Positions 59,367 through 64,000 of a stretch of 64,000 nucleotides of DNA are shown here, in pieces (within the stretch, counting starts at the first letter, position 1; every line of letters begins with the position of its first letter). This stretch comes from Rutidosis leptorrhynchoides. Taxonomy: Eukaryota > Streptophyta > Magnoliopsida > Asterales > Asteraceae. The stretch is from contig NC_092338.1 of the NCBI RefSeq assembly GCF_046630445.1, forward strand, positions 340,031,001 to 340,095,000, given 5' to 3'. A program made the position numbers and the translations under genes. A model generated the notes under the pieces. The model had not been told where the DNA came from and did not search any database. It worked only from the letters and a program-made list of their open reading frames with translations.

Positions 59367-61768
59367 GACCCAAATATTTATCTTGCATACTCGTGTACTT
59401 ATAACATTCGAGATTGGGTTTCGTTGGCTATTTATATAAAGTTTAAATGAAAAAGAATCTGTTTCAGAGAGGTCGCGCGCCGCGCGGGGTAGGGGCGCGC
59501 CGCGCCGTTTGCTGCTGACAGAATCCCTTGTTTTTAATTGGCTTAAATGAAGGGCAAATGGGTAATTTCACTTGAGGCCGGATTTGTGAGGCTTATGAGC
59601 TAGTTTGGATCAGTTTTGGATCCCATTCACATCCACTCATCATCTTCATCCATTTTTAGAGAGGGAGTAAGAGTTTAGAGAGAGATTGGAGGTTTTGGTG
59701 AGGAAGAAGCTCGAATCGTGCAAAGTCTCGGGTTTTAAAGTTGTTCCTTTCGTTCTCGGCTACACGGTGATAGTATTGGTAAGCTCAAACTCCGAATTTC
59801 AATTATCTAATTTGATATTCAAGTTAGGGTTTTGAGTTAATTAGTTGTAAAACCCTTTTATGTGATGAAATGGGTTTAGTGAAGCTAGTAATCGGGTTGT
59901 TGTTAATTGTTGGTGGATTTTGGGTTTGGTGAACTAATTGGCCATGTTTAGAACTTTAATTTGAGTTTAATCACTTAAGTTAGTGATTATGGAAGTGTTG
60001 AAACCCATTTAGGGTATTTGGTTGACTAACTTTGACTTTGGGTCAAATTAGGGTTTCGTGGTGATTATGACCCAATTGGCGATTTAATGAAGTTTATAAA
60101 CTTAAAATGGATTAAGTTGAAGTATAAAACCGAGTTAAATGTGTTTTGGTGTCAAAACTTGCAAAGAATGAGATTTTGACCTTTATGGGTCAAAATTAGG
60201 GTTTAAGTGTCAAAATGGGTATGACACGTGTTTAACACTTGTGTTCGGGTTTAATTGGCATATTAGGACCATTCTCACTTGTGTTAGTGACTATTGGTTA
60301 GTTTGGGCACGGTTTGTGCTTGGAAGTGCATTTGGGTCGAAATTGAACTTAGTGACGAATTGGGTTGATTTGTAAATCCACTCTAAGTGTATTGTTGTAA
60401 TTGTGATAATGGAATAGGTATTTTCCATTGGCGAGTTGCGGATTACTTGGAAGCTTTCTTCAAGACTTCAAGGTGAGTGATATTATCCTATGTACATATG
60501 TATGTGTAGGATGGGTGCGGGTCGGGTGAAGTGAATCTCGGCTATAGAGCTCACTTCACGTGTAGGTGGACTTGATGGACTTTTGTATAAGTCCAATTGG
60601 CACGGTTGTGCGTTTTTGGTTGACCATCTTTGGCGAAGTACACGTTCGTGTGTACATTATCACACGTGATTGTGATTTGGATGTTGTGGCCCCGATGTGG
60701 TGGATTATATAATCCCGTGACCGTGGGTTTGAGTTGGAGAAGTGAATCGCGTGTGGTTTCGGATTCACGATGACGCGTGTAGTTTCGGTCATCTTATCGA
60801 ATGAATCTCGTGTAGTTCGGATTCATGGTGACTCGTGTAGTTCGGTCATCTTATTGAGGTAGTAATCTCGTGTGGTTTCGGATTACTAAGGCTCGTGTAG
60901 TTCGGCCAACCTCGATGTTGTGAAGATAGTAATCTCGTGTGGTTTCGGATTACTAAGGCTCGTGTAGTTCGGCCAATCTTCATTGTGGTATTTGGTTCTC
61001 GGTATTGGGTTAAGGTGTTAACCTTGTTCGTTTATATTGTTATATATTAATGTATTGTTGTGTTGTAGCTAACCCTCCGGGTGTAGCTATTTGGCGTTGT
61101 TCACATCGTCGTTGGTGAACTTATATTGTTATTGTATCTTTAGCTCGTTGCTTAGAGATCGTACGGTATGCTTAGTGTAGTGCCTTATATGGATGCCTCG
61201 GTATGCGGTATTTGTTATTTTGTGGCGTGTCCATTTTATACATATATATGTATGTAGTATATTATCATTCACTAAGCATTAGCTTACCCTCTCGTTGTTG
61301 ACTCTTTTTATAGATTGCATGCGGATGGTGGCTCGGGTAAGCGCGAGGATTAGAGGGCTTGCATAGTTTGCGTAGAAGGCTTGCTTTTGGATTTATTAGG
61401 ATTGGGTAGCGTGTCCCCAATCGCCATGCTCGGCTTTGTTTTGTATTAAAAGTCTTATGGTCGAAAATTGTATTTTGGTACTTAAGGGGTAATTTGGGTC
61501 AATGTGGGCCCCGCTTCATAAATTTGATTTTATTAATTAAACGTGCTAGTTTTTCATATATGAAGTCATGGTTAAAAGCGTTTGAGCTAAATGTGTCGGG
61601 AACTAGTCAAACATTTTCATTAAATTGACTTCCGGGGACAGCGGGCTGTCCAGGTGGTTTGGCGCGCCGCGCGGCCACCTGGCGCGCCGCGCAGATGACC
61701 TGCACCAGAAAATTTTTTTTTGTTTGAAATTTCGTCGAGTTTGGTCGGTTACGGTTTGGGTTGTTACA
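59362..61768 (+). mobile_element. 5' LTR of element F
   Basis: It begins TGTAAGACCC and ends GGGTTGTTACA, 2407 bp, followed two bases later by a tRNA-Met primer site. A GC-rich module (GCGCGCCGCGC pair) lies at 59471-59508 and a second one at 61660-61693. A tandem array is at 60742-60985. No gene was found inside. The 3' LTR lies outside the window. Confidence 0.88.
60742..60985. repeat. Tandem array in the LTR of element F
   Basis: CGTGTRGTTYCGG occurs eight times, in pairs that form four units of about 55-75 bases. Each unit has GGATTCA or GGATTAC, then GGTCATCTT or GGCCAACCT/GGCCAATCT. The last two units are nearly identical, so the array grew recently. Confidence 0.85.
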
Positions 61769-61770
61769 AG

Positions 61771-61782
61771 TGGTATCAGAGC
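61771..61782 (+). promoter_or_regulatory. Primer-binding site of element F (tRNA-iMet)
   Basis: TGGTATCAGAGC, two bases after the LTR end, is a perfect complement to the initiator tRNA-Met 3' end. Confidence 0.92.
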
Positions 61783-62204
61783 ATGGTCTAAGGGATTTAG
61801 GTGACTTGAGATAGGTGCCTAGACTTAGACTTGTGTGTGCTTAAATTGTTGCGGGACTTGTAGGATTACGGGTCGGAATGGGTTGGTTAGTGCCTTGGCT
61901 ATAGGTTGACTAACGTTTATATTAGTAATGCGGATATTATTAATATGTTGTTGTGTTGTGATAATAATTCTCGCGTGTGTTTGTACCGCGTAGAATTTTG
62001 GTTGTGTTTGTGTATATCATCGAGCGAGACGGTCGTTGTACTAACGAGTCGATGCGGCATGTGTGCGTAATAAGAACTTGCAAACCTTATTACGGGTGCA
62101 AATCGTGTCTAACAAGTGATGTACGATGAGTGTTTAGCAAGATGGGGCTGTGTCGTGCGTACGGTTTTACACGTTCGTGGACTAATCGTTTTGCATTCTT
62201 TAGA
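61783..62204 (+). other. Leader between primer site and gag of element F
   Basis: No gene recognised. An upstream ATG at 62130 is in frame with gag, but the 25 residues it would add look like random translation, while MATRNEIETNDEEF at 62205 looks like a real start. Confidence 0.6.
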
Positions 62205-63146
62205 ATGGCGACGCGAAACGAGATCGAGACGAATGACGAGGAGTTTAATACTAGAGTTGCGGCCGCCGTTGCGGAGCAAATGGGTGCGTTAGAAGAAAGA
62301 ATGGAAAGGAGGTATTCCGAACTTCAAAGTAGTGGTGAAATGGAGCGTTATCTTAAGAGCTTCATGAGGACTAAACCCCCGATGTATGACGGGAAACCGG
62401 ATCCTTTGATAAGCACAACTTGGATTTCGGACGTCGAAGGGTGTTTTCGTACTATTGATTGCCCTCCCGAGAGGAAGACGAGACTCGCTACGAGTTTGTT
62501 GCGGGGTAGGGCAAGGGATTGGTTGGATGGTAAGATTGATCTTGTCGGTGGTGAGACGTTTATGGCCTTATCATGGGACGAGTTTAAGGAAGAATTCTTT
62601 GAGGAGTTCCGGACTTCGGCCGATTTGTGGGAATTGCGTAATGAGTTGCGAAATTTGCGACAAGGATCTATGGATTTGAGTACTCTTAAGACGACCTTTA
62701 TGGCGAAGGCTCGTTTTTGTCCGGAGTATTTGGGGAATGATCGTTTGTTAATGGGGGATTTCTATCGGACCTTGAATGATGACTTGAAGGGTAAGATTAG
62801 TCGGGGTCAAGCGAAATCGTTTTCGGAATTATTCGACTTGGCTAGAGGTTTCGAGTCGTATTCACGATCGAAGAGGGGTGAATCTTCAAGTGAGAGAAGA
62901 GTTGTTTCTTATGGTGCTCCGAGTAAGAGGACTAAGGGTCCGAGTGTGAGCACGGGTGGTACGCGAACGGGTATATCGGATTCTAGTACGGCTAGATGTT
63001 ACAATTGTGGCGTAAGGGGTCACAAGTCTTGGGAATGTTCGGTACCAAAGGGTGGTAGTATGGTGTGCTTCAATTGCCAAAAGGAAGGACATCGTAAGTC
63101 GGAATGTCCCAAGTTAGCGGGGACGGGTGCGGCCAGGAGACGTTAA
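62205..63146 (+). CDS. Gag of element F, intact, with two zinc knuckles
   Basis: A 313-residue open frame. Residues ~60-210 hold the retrotransposon gag capsid domain (YDGKPDPLISTTWISDVEG, RGRARDWLDGK, then WDEFKEEFFEEF). A Ser/Arg-rich linker follows. Two CCHC knuckles end it, CYNCGVRGHKSWEC and CFNCQKEGHRKSEC, which bind RNA. The frame ends GAARRR with TAA. In Tekay-type relatives gag runs on into protease; here 854 bases after the stop contain no protease or RT. Gag forms the virus-like particle that packs element RNA. Confidence 0.9.
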   Translation: MATRNEIETNDEEFNTRVAAAVAEQMGALEERMERRYSELQSSGEMERYLKSFMRTKPPMYDGKPDPLISTTWISDVEGCFRTIDCPPERKTRLATSLLRGRARDWLDGKIDLVGGETFMALSWDEFKEEFFEEFRTSADLWELRNELRNLRQGSMDLSTLKTTFMAKARFCPEYLGNDRLLMGDFYRTLNDDLKGKISRGQAKSFSELFDLARGFESYSRSKRGESSSERRVVSYGAPSKRTKGPSVSTGGTRTGISDSSTARCYNCGVRGHKSWECSVPKGGSMVCFNCQKEGHRKSECPKLAGTGAARRR

Positions 63147-64000
63147 GGTACGTTTAATTTTGATAAATATGTCTTTTGATTATTTATTAAATGCCGTTTG
63201 AGTTTGAGCTGCGTGCCTTTGTTGTGCATGTTATGCTACGGGTGACGTTCCTAATGGAAGTACCCTGTGTTGATGTTTGATTGACGGGCGAAGGGCATAA
63301 GACTTGGCGTAACCAAGCATTCCTTAGTATTTGGGAAACGTTCCTACCAAGCCACGGAAATGGTTTTGGTGTTTGGTGGTTAAGCGCGTGTTCGCTTTGA
63401 TGTTGAAGTGACGAATCATGAGGTTCGTCGGTTGGTTGGAACCCTTGAGATCGAGTGTTTTAAATCTCGATGGGTGTTGGTAATGGAGTCTTTATGACGC
63501 GACATTAGGTGCCTCTTTTATACCTACTAGCGTGGTGTTCGACTCCGATTGTGTTGCGGTACACTTTTCGTTCAAAGTGTTTAAGGGTTGGTTAAAATCC
63601 TTCGTGTGCTCAAGGTTGGAGCAAGATGTGGTAATGGGTCGTGCGAACCCAATTATTGGTAAAGTCTACCTTTGGTAGCATTGTACGAGTGTACGAGATG
63701 CGGTTATGGAACGTAATTCTAAGTGGGGGAGTTACACTCCCGCACGAGGAAGTTTTAGTGTGAGATTTCGGATGATGCTATTGGTAGATCCGGAAAATGT
63801 TGTCGAGACCTGGTTGGGTCGATTTGTGATAGAGTACAATTTCGGATAAATTGTACTTATGGTTTGGATTTGAATCATCACCGAGGTGGTAACGTGGTAA
63901 ATCTCATTGAGAGATAATGGACGTGTTTGACGAGCAAGGTGAAATCCTCCGGTTAAGGGAGGTGTGTGTCGGGTTCTCTTGTGGAGAATTATTGTTTGGT
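63147..64000 (+). other. Non-coding internal DNA after gag of element F
   Basis: No protease (no DSGA-type motif) or RT was seen in any frame, and no long open frame crosses it. The text right after the gag stop reads AAGGTACGTTT, which has the look of a splice donor. The element continues past the window. Confidence 0.6.

Noticed and set aside
62130-62204. Longer start for the gag of element F
   Set aside because: The 25 extra residues are unlike gag starts and come from leader DNA; 62205 is preferred.

Overview
This window is nuclear DNA of a flowering plant. The evidence is one spliced nuclear gene for a chloroplast protein (PNSB2, three exons with GT/AG introns) in a sea of nested LTR retrotransposons, a hAT-type DNA transposon and a tRNA-derived SINE. 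The LTR styles (TGTAACGACCC-like ends, tRNA-Met primer sites, Athila and Retand relatives) resemble those I know from Asteraceae; that family-level placement is inference. No rRNA, tRNA gene, CRISPR array or bacterial feature was seen.

Layout. 1-4.58 kb: a minus-oriented, internally deleted chromovirus (family C) with a 2.4 kb LTR. 4.58-8.44 kb: remains of a Retand/Tat-type element, with an antisense ORF remnant on the minus strand, an unclassified block rich in a 13-bp GC motif, then a plus-oriented LTR with a clear promoter. 8.82-15.64 kb: a hAT-type element with a perfect 8-bp target duplication that itself holds a 4.1 kb solo LTR (family E). 17.34-20.11 kb: PNSB2, with a SINE in intron 1. 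20.24-24.58 kb: a truncated chromovirus (family D) and a truncated family C LTR. 24.58-46.57 kb: two related chromoviruses, A (plus) and B (minus), arranged tail to tail as one large inverted repeat; a solo Athila-type LTR sits inside B's 5' LTR. 46.57-55.09 kb: a decayed Athila element. 55.09-59.36 kb: the 3' LTR and adjoining internal DNA of a minus-oriented family E element. 59.36 kb to the end: a plus-oriented element F with a 2.4 kb LTR, tRNA-Met primer site and intact gag, but no pol in the visible part.

The most interesting content is the pair of extra genes that elements A and B carry between the 5' LTR and gag: a very acidic ORF, then an F-box protein ORF like the At2g35280 group (F-box plus a SEL1-like repeat segment). 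Both copies keep the F-box frame nearly whole while their pol genes are broken. Other items worth a second look are a 55-residue two-helix membrane ORF with its own TATA box antisense to element E, the gag-only look of element F, GC-rich dyad modules recurring in unrelated LTR families, and the SINE inside PNSB2.

The retroelement genes described here are old, mostly broken copies. Their breaks are listed but no gene was reconstructed.
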